Positions 24,148 to 34,601 of a stretch of DNA of 64,000 nucleotides are shown here, one piece after another (the first letter of the stretch is position 1; every line of letters starts with the position of its first letter). This DNA comes from Conoideocrella luteorostrata (taxonomy: Eukaryota; Ascomycota; Sordariomycetes; Hypocreales; Clavicipitaceae): contig JASWJB010000041.1 of assembly GCA_032433595.1 (NCBI GenBank), positions 124,001 through 188,000 of the forward strand, written 5' to 3'. Position numbers and translations under genes: made by a program. The notes under the pieces were generated by a model. It worked only from the letters and a program-made list of their open reading frames with translations, ran no database searches and was not told the origin of the DNA.

Positions 24148-27100
24148 TCTGGGCAGTCAAACGAAAATTCCGAAGACACCTCCTGCGATCCCAACCGCCC
24201 GATGATACTATTAAATAAGGAATAATTCCAAAAGTCAAACAACAGACCAGCTGCTGAACGGAAAGAAGCGAGAGTAAGAATAGAATCTACACGGAAGGCA
24301 CAAGAAGTCAGTCAGTCTGAGTTTTGAGCCGGCTGATCTGCAAAGGCCAAAAGCCACGAACCTTGCAACAGCAGAGAACAGAGATCTGCGCAAGACTAGG
24401 AAGAAGCAGAAGATGAAGAGAAAATTGAAAAGATCAATCCTTGCTGGGTTTTACAGCCGAGCAGAATGATGTTTGAGCCAAGACTCTAACCAGAAAACAT
24501 ATTTCAGCTCTCAAACCCTTTCGATAACGAGTGACGGGACCAGAACCGACCAAAAAAGCCTGAGAGCTAAACTCTGATACCGGAAGGGGCAAGAATGGAA
24601 GCGAAAGGAGGGACTTAGGACTGAGCATTCGAGGGCATTCACGAAAATATCGGATGATAAACTGAGCGGAACAGAGACTTGGACAGATTTTTGTTTGGAC
24701 AGGTAACATTGCCATCGTCTTGGATGGAGCTCCCATTTTGGCTGAAAAGCGGTGAATTGCATATAGTACCAGATTCGATTCATCTATTGGCCATTGCTGA
24801 GTACGCTTCTGTGACCCTGGCGTAATGTGTAACGTTTCGAAGAGAGGTTGAAAGCGAAAGAGACTGAGTCGGACGATCCATTTGGGAATAGTTGTGTATG
24901 CAGCTGCAAGATGGCTGATGAGCCTTGCAGAGTGTCAGTTACGATGGCGCGAATCTGAGACGAGGGCCAGACATTTCCAGTTTTGGACTGTCTTGGGGAG
25001 GCGCTACCTGACAAAGAAGGCCCAAGTTGCCATTTCGCCCCCACCGAACTTCCCCCTGCCCCTGCAGCCCTGTAACTGTATTCACATCCTTGAACGGTAA
25101 AAAGCGGGACTAGATGTGCCAACACAACCAATCTGAGATAATATGTTCAATGTGGCCGTAACTTTTTGCATGGCTGCTGGTGCCAGGCCCACCTGAAGGC
25201 ATGTAAAACTTATTACCTCCCACTATCAGTAGCGCAGTAAAGGTACCACGTCCGTAGGTATTTGTTATTGACTGCACGGCCAATTGTTACTCACATAGTA
25301 CGTAAGTAGATAACAGAACAATAACAAGAAACCTCAATGGTAGGAGACCTTGGAAGTTGGTGTTTGAAACTTTTTTCAACCCCGCTGGAGCTGCTGCAAC
25401 CTTATGGTTGGTTGCCCGCCAAATTGAAGTAGTTCGATACGACGCTGAGGAGATACGCTACTGTCACATCAATCCTTCCATCAATCGGGGCACTTTGACC
25501 GCCGTTAATATGCCAGAGGCTATTTCCCTTTCCCGACGATATTAATCCCGCAAGACCACAGATAACTAACAGCAAAAATGTGCAACACAAATGTCCTTTC
25601 CCGGGGAGCGCTGCAACACGTTAATTTATTCATTTAAGAAAAACTCAAAATGACTTGTCCTTGATCATTCTAGGTGGTAACACATCACTTTTTAATGTAG
25701 TTTAGTCTTCTACACCGATAGAGCAGACCTCAGCCACGACCCATTTCCCCAACCGGTCCCCAGATGCTCTGCGCATTGTCCTTGTAATTAATCGATGCCA
25801 TCCTTGCACCGGAACAATAAAATGAGAGCCCGCCATCCAAAATAGTTTCAGACAGAAGGGCAACATTAATCGCAACAGCTTACGGCCGGACTGCTTCTGT
25901 GTTGACGAAAACTGGCCGTGCACCTCCTCTCCACGTCTCACCATAGCTCCCGTGATTCTTTTCGCTCCCACGGCAGATGTGTACCGGACTCTCAGTATGA
26001 GCACCTTGGCGATTTGCCCCTAATACTTGATGAACCTGCCGTTGGGGTTGCGCGTTGTGCAACATCCCCGGCGTGGTGCAATAGAGGGCCGTGAGTTTTG
26101 AACCGACTGCAAGCACAACTGGCCTTGAGACCATCGTACAATTGGTAGGGTTTCCGGCTTTTCCGTTTCGTTTCTGTTGCTCCTAAGGCGGATACGAGTG
26201 ATATGCTGCTTTGCTACTGAAATAAAGCATGTGGATGCTCTTTTGCTCTTTGCTATTGAAAGTGGTGATATGATTAAAGGGAAGGTGGATGGGCAATTGA
26301 CCCTGTGTTGTTTCATCTTGTGCCGTGTCTCGGTCCATTCGTTTCACAAATTGTTTATACAACGCCGGCATGCGAGATGTAAATAGCTAATCGAATTCAC
26401 CTTTGGCTGCAGGACTTGTGAGCGACACCACCAAGTCACATGACTCCAAGACCAGCTTCCACAACTCAATCCTGGTGCTCTTTGTTTGAGACTTTTCTCC
26501 AGAGACAAGCTTTCGCCGCAAACTTTCCCGTGGTTTATCCTGCAGGACCAAGATGAGCCTGCTCACGCCGAGGTCAAGTAATTCAGGTCGGACTTGTTTC
26601 TAAGCCTACGCAAGAGTTCGATCCCGTGACAATCGCGTCCTGCTGGAGAACTGGCCATGGCTGATGAAACAATTACATATAATACTATGAAGCGTGTCAA
26701 AGCATGCAGGTATTTCGTTTCGTTGCACGGGTTGAAATGCTATGATAAATCAGGATTGATGCCGGAGATATTGCCAGCCGAGGGCCGGGTCTCTCGGGAA
26801 AGGCTTCCATGGGCATGTCGTTCCATGTAAGCTGCAGCCAGCAACTTGAAGGCGGGTCCGTGACAAACAGCGGGCTCTGAACTCACGACAGTTGAACAAC
26901 TGAGTTCCTTTGGCAAGGGTGGCACAGCGGTTGACATAGCGGTTGACGGAATAGAAGCAGTGTAACCCGAATAACAAAGCCCTGGGACATGGTTTCGCCG
27001 CCGAAGTGCGAGGACCATTACGGAGTGGCAAACGCTTAAACGCTTCTTAGTCGTTCATTCAAAGAAGCTGCCCCTGAGATTCAATATACTAACCCCTGAG

Positions 27101-27223
27101 TAGATACAAATATTACAACGGTGATGCACACCACTGAGGATCCCCAAACAAGGACTCGGCATGCCGATCGGGCCACGAAGGACGATGTATGCATTGTATG
27201 CTTTAGAAGGGATCATGTTACTG

Positions 27224-27310
27224 TACTCCGTACTGCGCCGTAACTAGTACAGGGAACGGAGTAACTACTTCGTAGCTACGGAGTAGATTGTCGTGACATG
27301 GTACTCCGTA
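27224..27310. repeat. Cluster of four TACTCCGTA-family words
   Basis: TACTCCGTAC at 27224-27233, CGGAGTA near 27258, CTACGGAGTAG near 27276-27286 and TACTCCGTA at 27302-27310, within 90 bp. This lies about 330 bp upstream of the DUF1295 gene start. Confidence 0.75.
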
Positions 27311-27517
27311 GCCCCAATTTAACTGCATGGCCATAATCAATGATGACATTGCTCGCTCAACGCGCCTCAGCCTTCATGGATAGACACCGTGAACGTTTGG
27401 AATCATCCAGCCAAACCACCAGGGTAGACAATCCGCCCCGAGGCGCAAGCCGGAAAACCCCTGGGCATTTTAAGAACGACCGCGATGCTGCACCACTGCA
27501 ATAACTAAATACTCAAT

Positions 27518-27525
27518 TATAAAAA
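27518..27525 (+). promoter_or_regulatory. TATA-like box
   Basis: TATAAAAA about 110 bp before the ATG of the DUF1295 gene, a normal distance for a fungal core promoter. Confidence 0.4.
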
Positions 27526-27633
27526 GAAGCAAGCTCAACGCATCATTTCTAGCCCTTCCTCTCAGCCTATCTCGTAGTAACTAGCTAGCTGTCCAGGTTC
27601 AAAGGCGAGCTTCAAGGAACCACAAAGGCTACC

Positions 27634-28783
27634 ATGACTGTAACACACGTCCTAGACGACTACTATCTCGGCATAACAGCCATTGTGACCGTCGCATACC
27701 AACTCTTATTCTTCGCCATCGCGTTCACCTTCAAGTTCGACAAACTCACCGGTGAGTCTCACAAAACCGCACCTACAGAGCCCATGAACCCTCCCCTCCA
27801 CCCCTTTCCCCTCCCCGTTTCTTTGTATATTGACTCGCAGTAGACCTCGCCGGTGGCAGCAACTTTGCCATCCTCGCCATTCTCAACCTCGCCCTTTCTG
27901 GCCACCACCATGCCCGCCAAGTAGTCGCGTCCCTCTTCCTCATCATCTGGGCCGTCCGGCTCTCCGGCTTCCTCTTCTTCCGCATCCTCCGGACAGGCTC
28001 AGACGACCGCTTCGACGACAAGCGGGACAAGTTCTTCCCCTTTCTCGGCTTCTGGGTTTTCCAAATGATATGGGTGTGGACGGTGTCTCTGCCAGTCACG
28101 ATACTGAACTCGCCAAATGTCACGCAGTATGACCAGCATGACTTTGGGACAGGTAGAGACATCGTGGGCATTATCTTATTCACCATTGGTTTCATCATGG
28201 AGAGCGCGAGCGATGTGCAAAAGTACAATTTTCGGGAAAAAAACGATAAGTCGGCGGTTTGTGACCAGGGCTTTTTTGCAGCGTCGCGACATCCTAACTA
28301 TTTCGGGGAGATTATTATTCAATTCTGTAAGTAAAAAACGACGGATTCCCTCCTTCGCAAAACCAAGCAAAATTTTATTGCGCGAATGGAAAGAGAAACC
28401 CAGCTGAACAACTCCTGCTTCCCTTAGCAATTTACATGATTGCCGTCTCCTCGGCAGCAGACGGATACGTCGGTGGCCAAGCCTACAAAGCGCTCTACGC
28501 AACTATCTTGGGGCCCATCCTTCTCACGGTTCTCCTTATGTTTGTTTCTGGACTGCCTCTGTCAGAACGACCAAAGGCTAAATCACGCTATGAGAAGGGC
28601 AATAACTGGGAAGGATACAAGCGATGGCTTGACCGAACGAGCATCCTTATCCCGTTTCCACCACAGCTGTACGAGAAGATGCCAGTATGTCTGAGACGTA
28701 CTGTCTTCTTGGAATTTCCCATGTATGTGTTTTATCCACCAAAGAGAGACGCTCGTGATGAGGAAGAGGCCTTACGACAATAA
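27634..28783 (+). CDS. DUF1295 / steroid 5-alpha-reductase-like membrane protein
   Basis: Three exons, 27634-27751, 27841-28326 and 28428-28783, encode 319 residues; introns of 89 and 101 bp are in phase. The protein is polytopic, with about six hydrophobic segments such as TVAYQLLFFAIAFTF and DIVGIILFTIGFIME. It carries the DUF1295 hallmark ASRHPNYFGEI in the second half, followed by the cytosolic block RYEKGNNWEGYKRWLDRTS. This family is related to 3-oxo-5-alpha-steroid 4-dehydrogenases and to isoprenylcysteine methyltransferases. Fungal members are uncharacterised enzymes presumably of the ER; the substrate cannot be read from sequence. Length is normal. Confidence 0.9.
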
Positions 28784-29320
28784 GCTATCGGATGATTTGC
28801 AAATATTCTCCGACAGTGACAACGACATCATTCTTTAAAGTATATATGCTCCACAACCCCATTACAAGTAATAATACAATCCAATTAATTTAAATAATAT
28901 GACATTGTCCTGCCCTTGGTATATATGGATGAAATATATCGCGCCCCCAGATGCGTTCCTCTTCACGCCTCCGCCAAATGCGCTCCAACAACTCGTATCG
29001 ACAACCGCGCGCCAAGTTTTCTATAAGCATGCAATTTACTCCTGTGTTGAAAAGGTTTTCAAACTCCACCTTGTATCATGAATTGGGACAAGAAACGGAA
29101 AAGGAAACGAAAAACAAGCCCCGTTTCCCCCCAGCCCAAAAAATAGGTCTGGTGCCATACACGAAAACATCATGACCCAATAGTTTAGCAATTTCGTAAC
29201 TTTATAAGTCGAAAGTTCAGAGGAAAAAATGAAAGCAAGTAAACACCTGCCTATCGAGCCGGTTGTCTGCAAGGGACCATACAGCAGAGTGTATATCACG
29301 GCGTTGTGACGTGTTAAAAG
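28784..29320. other. Convergent intergenic spacer
   Basis: 537 bp between the 3' ends of the DUF1295 and GFA genes. Nothing beyond AT-rich 3' flanks. Confidence 0.5.
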
Positions 29321-30065
29321 TCATTCAATCAAGTCATGTCCAGGATGGTCGAGTTTTTGGTCAACAAATTCTTGCGTAGGACCGTAGTCGGTAGAAGTAG
29401 ACGACTCAGAGTGAGTCTCGGAGCCTTCGGGGATAGGAACCATGGCGCTCTTGGTCCAAAGGTGTATGGCCTTAGCCCAATCTAAACCATCAAGACAGCC
29501 GCCCTTGACAGATACCACATTTTTGGTCTGCGTAAGCCATTGCGATTAGATGCCGTGTAAGGCATATGTGAAGGCAGGAGTGAATATATGGGACATACCG
29601 CTGTCGTATGAAGTAGTCGAGTTCCGCATTTCTGACAAAAATAGCTGTTCGCCAATTAGCCGAGGTAAATTACAAAGAATACAGGCACTTAGAGAGATAT
29701 GGGGTAAAGTCATACCAATACAATGTTTGCCCTGAAGCTGTCGGTCTCCTGCATAAAGTGAATCATTAGCAATGTGTCTTTGTTCGACGCCTTGCTCGGT
29801 AAACATGAGGATATAGAGGTGGATGCGGGTTCAAATCCAACCATATGTGCAATTTGCAGAGGAGGGCAGAATGGGACAGTACACACGCGTAGCAACTGAG
29901 TGACTCGGTTTGAGGTAGCTTAAATCGAGGAAATATAGCCGAAGCACCGAAAGCAGAACTCGACTGGCGTTGACAATCCGTGCAATGGCAGATGTACAGG
30001 GCCAGCGGTTGCGTGAGCGGCGTCTTGAAGTTCACGGCCCCGCATTGGCAGCGAGCATCCATCAT
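29321..30065 (-). CDS. GFA/CENP-V-type (Mss4-like) zinc protein
   Basis: Four exons, 30065-29887, 29748-29716, 29644-29599 and 29527-29321, encode 154 residues. Exons 2 and 3 are only 33 and 46 nt. The zinc-binding pattern of the glutathione-dependent formaldehyde-activating family is complete: CQCGAV near the start, CHCTDCQRQSSSAFG, and YCYFCQKCGTRLLH assembled across exons 2 and 3. Joining the exons restores LSCYARPTASGQTLYCYF, which validates the splice sites. Family members in fungi are small cytosolic zinc proteins, some acting as S-hydroxymethylglutathione synthases, but most are untested. The acidic C-terminus (HSESSTSTDYGPTQEF) is ordinary for fungi. ATG 30065 is directly followed by a second ATG at 30062; either could start. 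Confidence 0.88.
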
Positions 30066-31458
30066 GCGAAGCGTGCTGTTATTCAACCGTGTTTGGCGAA
30101 GCGAAGGCTTTTCATTAACGAGTCGGGGTATGTCTCTATGGTCGCAAAATCGTGATCGCCTGAGAGGGGTAAATGTTGGCCGTGAATGAATGTAGGTGAA
30201 CGATGGCGGAGCGAGGAACTGTGCTGGATATACCGCAGCACCAAGCTCCTGTTTTCGGATCGGATGTCCAACAAGAAGAGTCACCAACAAGAGGAAACTG
30301 GTGCAGCCACGACCAGCGATATCAATTGGTCGCCTGGGGCAAATAAGATTGGATTTATAGTGGCAGGGGATAAATGGTACTTAAGTACCCCGTATGTTAC
30401 GGTTTATTCCTATAAATCAGGAATGAAACTAGTTAGCAGCGAGCGAGAACGGAGGTTTGTAGGTTGCATTAGTGGTTTGGCGTTAAACAGATGCGCTCCA
30501 GCACATCCAGCACAGTCGTTACGTACGGCGTCGGCGCTTGGGAGTCTTCCTAATCGCGTGCTAGTTAGTTACCTCTCCACCTGCCCGTTGGACGGCGCCG
30601 AGATGCCGGCCAAGCGATGGAGGGCGCAGTCGTCCAGCCCTTTTCATCGAGCTATATGTTGGCTCGTGAAAGCTTCTCGTCTCTCACTGCGATTCTTCCA
30701 CACGCGTACGGAGGACACAATAACACAAGGTAGTTATTCCCTCTCTTTATGTGCAAACTGATGCCACATCGAAAGTGCACCGAAAAGCAGCCGGTCCAGG
30801 AACCAATATGAGAGAGCGGAATTACAAGGAATTGTTGACCGAGTAGTACAACGTACTGTTCGTATTGAGTACGAATACGGACGAGACAAGGCACACCGTC
30901 CATGTTGGGAACCGCTTGTAGACGCGGGCGTTGCAGACGTGACTCATTCTCGAGCGATACTGGCGCGTCGTCACATGAGACTGGGACGCCCTGTACATGA
31001 CAACTCAGCCACCGTCGTGTCTGTAATGCTTTATTTGTATTGTGAATCGCGCAGTGCTTTACGAGGTCATCTGTTCGTCATATTAAGCTTTCAAGCTGAG
31101 CGATCGAAATGAATGCACTCATCCGTCCATTAGTAATACCTCGCATCTCAGCATTTCCAGACTATTGATCCCGCAATTGGAACTCGGTTTCCGAATCCCC
31201 CTTTTACTCGCATGCATGCGATTCACGATGCCCCTACCTATAATCACCACTACTTCGACGTTTCGCACTCTATCCATTCATCCTATGCCGAGCTACCTGG
31301 TGCTATTTTTTGAAGCCGTCTGTTTGTTAAACGCCTCAAAGGTAGCGCGTTTCCCGTTCTGCTCTGCTGCTCTGCTCAAACCAGTTGATAATATACGTCA
31401 CGAGAGTCACCTTCGCTCTAGATCCACGATCTTCCAATAACCGTTGAAGCTCTCCACA
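30066..31458. other. Intergenic region upstream of the GFA gene
   Basis: A 191-codon plus-strand frame (30186-30761) crosses the presumed promoter of the GFA gene. It has no recognisable domain, signal or splice structure, so I do not call it. Otherwise nothing was seen. Confidence 0.45.
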
Positions 31459-32307
31459 TCATGTTAATCTGTCGCCATCGGAATACGACGGCGTGACGAG
31501 CTCGAGCTCTATTTCGAGCTTTTCCAACAATGTCATTCTTGCCAAGCAGCTTTCCACCCATGGCCAAGCCATTCCTTCAAGCCATGCACAGGCCCTCAGC
31601 TCAGAAGACGCTGCACCTTCCGAAACACGATTCTGAACCCGTAGACCACGGAGGCCACCTGACCATGCGGTGCCCAAAATATCCCATGCCTTCCACCCTT
31701 CGTCGCTGGAGAAGTCCGCCTCTCGAGTCTCAACTCTTGCATATCGCATATTCATCAGTTGCCAAGGTTGGAGTACATCTGTGACTGTAGTCGACGCAAG
31801 CATCAGACCGGAGGAGAACCAGTTCTGAAAATCAAACTCGTTGTTTTTGAACGGTATTTGGCGCGATTCCGCATACAACTGCCTCCTTACTCTGAGTAAA
31901 TTGGATGGAACAAAGCTCCGAGGTCGTTCCTGACGAGGGAGAGGCGGCGGGAAACGTTGAGAATGACAATGATCACGCTGGTGTCTGACTTCGCCGTCCT
32001 CCATATAATATTTCATCGTTTTCTGGTAGGTCTGAGTAGGATATCCTGGGAGACAGGCCGTCTTCTAAACAAGGCTCATGTAATACACCCACTAGTACAT
32101 TTGCATTCGGATCTCCACAGGGAGTGAAAGTAAACGGCCGCCTGTAAGAACATGTTTTCTCACTGCCTCTTTCGACAAAATGTCAGCTGTAGACTGACGT
32201 AACGGTTTAGCCGACAAAATGCGTTTGGACGGCAACGCTCTTGGTACGCTTGCAAGTCTGGCGTCGAAACACGATGGTATTGAGCAAGACAGCGGTGTGA
32301 CTTCCAT
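31459..32307 (-). pseudogene. Broken 2EXR/F-box-like domain gene
   Basis: On the minus strand an N-terminal piece from ATG 32307 ends in LLSLPVEIRMQMY and meets a stop at about 32090. The next family-like words, VLHEPCLED (about 32056-32080), lie in a second frame. The continuation LLRVRRQLYAESRQIPF and NWFSSGL (from about 31915 down to 31459) lies in a third frame, which stays open to the end. The order LPxEIRxxIY, then LLRVxRQxYxE, then an FxxxNxF-type element is that of fungal 2EXR/DUF7730-type F-box-like proteins, judged from memory. No GT-AG intron I could find joins the pieces without a stop, so I read it as a gene carrying at least two frameshifts. A mis-assembled intact gene is the alternative. 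Confidence 0.5.
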
Positions 32308-33126
32308 GATTGAAGATGGTTCTAAATGAGAAGCCAAACAGAAAGGAGGACAAAACAATATTTAAGGTGGCATAGATACGAAAGTCAACGCGAAGCTGAA
32401 TTCGCGTTATCGCATCAGCCTTTCACAGCACACAGGAACACATAACCAAATATACCAACTAACTGTGGCTCTGACATAACTAGCCTGGACGAAACTGTAA
32501 TCTAGCCTCAAGCCATGATGACCTCCCCCCATCCATCACTAGTGACGTGGTGCATCACGAGTCGCCACCCAAGCTGACACCACCGTGCTGACGCGGGTTT
32601 GGTTACTCGGATCTCCAGAACATGAGAGCTCGGACTGATCGGCTAATCACACCTTTCGTGTCGGGAACTCTCCATGACGGTGCAAACAATACTGTTGCGC
32701 GATGCAATGATAGCCTAGTTGTAGCAAATCCATGAGAATCATTCCCCCCCCCGCTTCTACTCATACATCGGATCCCATAGATTCGAGGGGAAAACCTCCC
32801 CCCCCCCCAAAAAAAAAAAACTGCCTGAAATCCCTTATACCCATATGTCACCGTCCTGACTCGGTTTTTCGTGGTTGTTGCTCTCCCCATCACGATGAGC
32901 ACCGTACCTCCAAGCATCCTTAGTCTTGACTGCGAAGCTAGGCTATCCAGCGACCATATTATCAAAAGCACATCTACATTCTGAGCTGTAACTTCCCAGC
33001 AATTTCATCGCAGTCTTATATCATGAGGCTCGTAATCATCATGTCGGGGTCGTCCGTCTCCATCCAGAATCAAAGCCTTTTGGCCAGTCGCAAGACCAGC
33101 CTTCGCATATAGCCAACCCCATCTCT
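32308..33126. other. Intergenic with homopolymer runs
   Basis: Contains a run of nine C (32744-32752) and, at 32798-32820, eleven C followed directly by twelve A. No gene was recognised. Confidence 0.55.
32798..32820. repeat. Poly-C/poly-A tract
   Basis: Eleven C (32798-32808) followed by twelve A (32809-32820). The exact length may be unreliable in sequencing. Confidence 0.85.
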
Positions 33127-33999
33127 CTAAGACGAAGTCACTCCATCCATCCTCTCAGGCGGTATATTAACTCCCTCAAGACCTCTCTTGACGCCAATTT
33201 TCCGCTCAAATTCTACATTCCGCGGTACTTCAAAGTCGCCTCTTGCGGCGAACCACAGCAACGTCTCCGGCTCGGGACCTCTGTTTACCATACTGTTGTC
33301 CTTTTCCATAGCACCCTCCTCATCCATCTTCAAGGTTTCCCCTCCATCCCCCTCACCCTCCTCGTCTTCGTCATCATCATCACTCTCCTCATCCAGCGCC
33401 CTTCTCAGCCCTGTCCGCACATTCTCCAAGCCATCTGCCCTCTCCTCCCGTGTGTACACATCCCCAGCCTCATCTCTCACATATTCCGCGATCCGACCGT
33501 GCGTCCACTCTCTTATTTCATCCCAAATAGTTTGTAATTCTGCCACACCCTCTGGCGTAGCCAGTTTCGCCGTCTCGCGTCCCTCAAGAACCAGCTCCTC
33601 CACATCTGGCTCCAACTTCTTGCGGAGTAATTGCGTAAGAATATTTTCCTGCGTGCGACCGGGATAATTCGTTGATGGGCGGAGGGCCATTCGTGTGAAG
33701 AGGTCTGAATTGTCGTTGAGACTTTCCAGGACAGATTGGAGGTTCCGTTGGAGAATCTGGGCGGATGCTTGGAGCGAGGAGCTGCAAATTAGATACACAA
33801 AAAAAAGCGCGTTAGCTGAAGGTCTATATCTAGATTTATCAAGATAATCCCGGGAGTGAGAAACGTACGGATGAGGCAGGGGATTGCTTTTCAAAATGTC
33901 CATCTTGAGACTTTGAATGCTGCTGGACAATTGGGCTAGTCGCGAGACTATGTGTTCGACCGACTTGAGCTCGTCGTCCTCCAGGCCGAGGGTCGCCAT
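33127..33999 (-). CDS. MED8: Mediator complex subunit 8 (Med8)
   Basis: Two exons, 33999-33869 and 33781-33127, encode 261 residues; the 87-bp intron is GT-AG. The protein begins MATLGLEDDELKSVEHIVSR and continues with the Med8 helical head region (LKMDILKSNPLPHPSSLQAS, ILQRNLQSVLESLN). The block FTRMALRPSTNYPGRTQENI is characteristic of ascomycete Med8. An acidic low-complexity run (DEESDDDDEDEEGEG) follows, then a short conserved end. Med8 sits in the Mediator head module with Med18 and Med20 and links to RNA polymerase II. The frame is open upstream of ATG 33999, but the family-like sequence starts there. Confidence 0.92.
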   Translation of the reverse strand: MATLGLEDDELKSVEHIVSRLAQLSSSIQSLKMDILKSNPLPHPYVSHSRDYLDKSRYRPSANALFFVYLICSSSLQASAQILQRNLQSVLESLNDNSDLFTRMALRPSTNYPGRTQENILTQLLRKKLEPDVEELVLEGRETAKLATPEGVAELQTIWDEIREWTHGRIAEYVRDEAGDVYTREERADGLENVRTGLRRALDEESDDDDEDEEGEGDGGETLKMDEEGAMEKDNSMVNRGPEPETLLWFAARGDFEVPRNVEFERKIGVKRGLEGVNIPPERMDGVTSS

Positions 34000-34601
34000 G
34001 GTGAGTGTTATAGCTTTCGCACGGTGTGAATAGAAGTCAGCGTGACTCGGTTCGGGATTTGAATGCAAGGCATGAGTGCGAACAGAGCTATTCGTGGAAA
34101 AGGTCGTGATGGAAAGGTTGCGTTTCGGCACTGGACGTAAAGTGGTCAACTACGTGCGTCGCTTGTCTCCACCTAGTATCCAAAATGAGAGCTTGAACCT
34201 TCACATACGCCACCGAAACCTTCACGACTGGCAAATGGCTGGTTCGCATCGGGAAAAGCAGTTATCGAGTAAAATTATTCGACACTCGTGTTATTAATCA
34301 TCCTTAAAAATAATGCATTACGTGTAACTAATGACAATTTAAAAATTCTCCAGACGTATCGTATCAGAGCGATTCGCAACTAGGTATCACCACTCGCTTC
34401 GCAACAAACTCGTAAATGACCTCGCCTCATCAATGCTCTAACATTTTTTTCTGACGAAATAAGTCGACAACCTTCACTGCGCAATAAGTGATCAGCAAAT
34501 ATTGCGTAACAAATGGCCGGCTAATTCACTGCGCAGCACATTGCCAGCGAATTTGACCAAGCAACTCCGGTCTCTGCCCTCCCCTGTCTCATTCTCTCCG
34601 T
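34000..34601. other. Intergenic with degenerate TTCACTGCGCAA-like words
   Basis: Lies between the MED8 start and the 3' end of the sulfatase gene. From about 34370 to 34545 the related words CGCTTCGCAACAAAC, TTCACTGCGCAATAA, ATTGCGTAACAAAT and TTCACTGCGCAGCAC recur every 40-80 bp, suggesting a decayed short repeat or a binding-site array. Confidence 0.4.

Larger units (their letters stand above)
24148..27633. other. 3.5-kb divergent intergenic region
   Basis: This region lies between the secreted-protein gene and the DUF1295 gene. It contains a cluster of TACTCCGTA/TACGGAGTA words at 27224-27310. Several frames of about 80-115 codons occur, but none shows a motif, signal peptide or plausible exon partner. 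Confidence 0.5.

Noticed and set aside
29825..29845. tRNA B-box-like GGTTCAAATCC
   Set aside because: The flanking bases do not form a five-pair T stem, no A box or acceptor stem was found, and the site lies in an intron of the GFA gene.
30186..30761. 191-codon plus-strand open frame
   Set aside because: No domain, signal or compositional support. It lies in the presumed promoter of the GFA gene, and a frame of this size is expected about once by chance in 64 kb.
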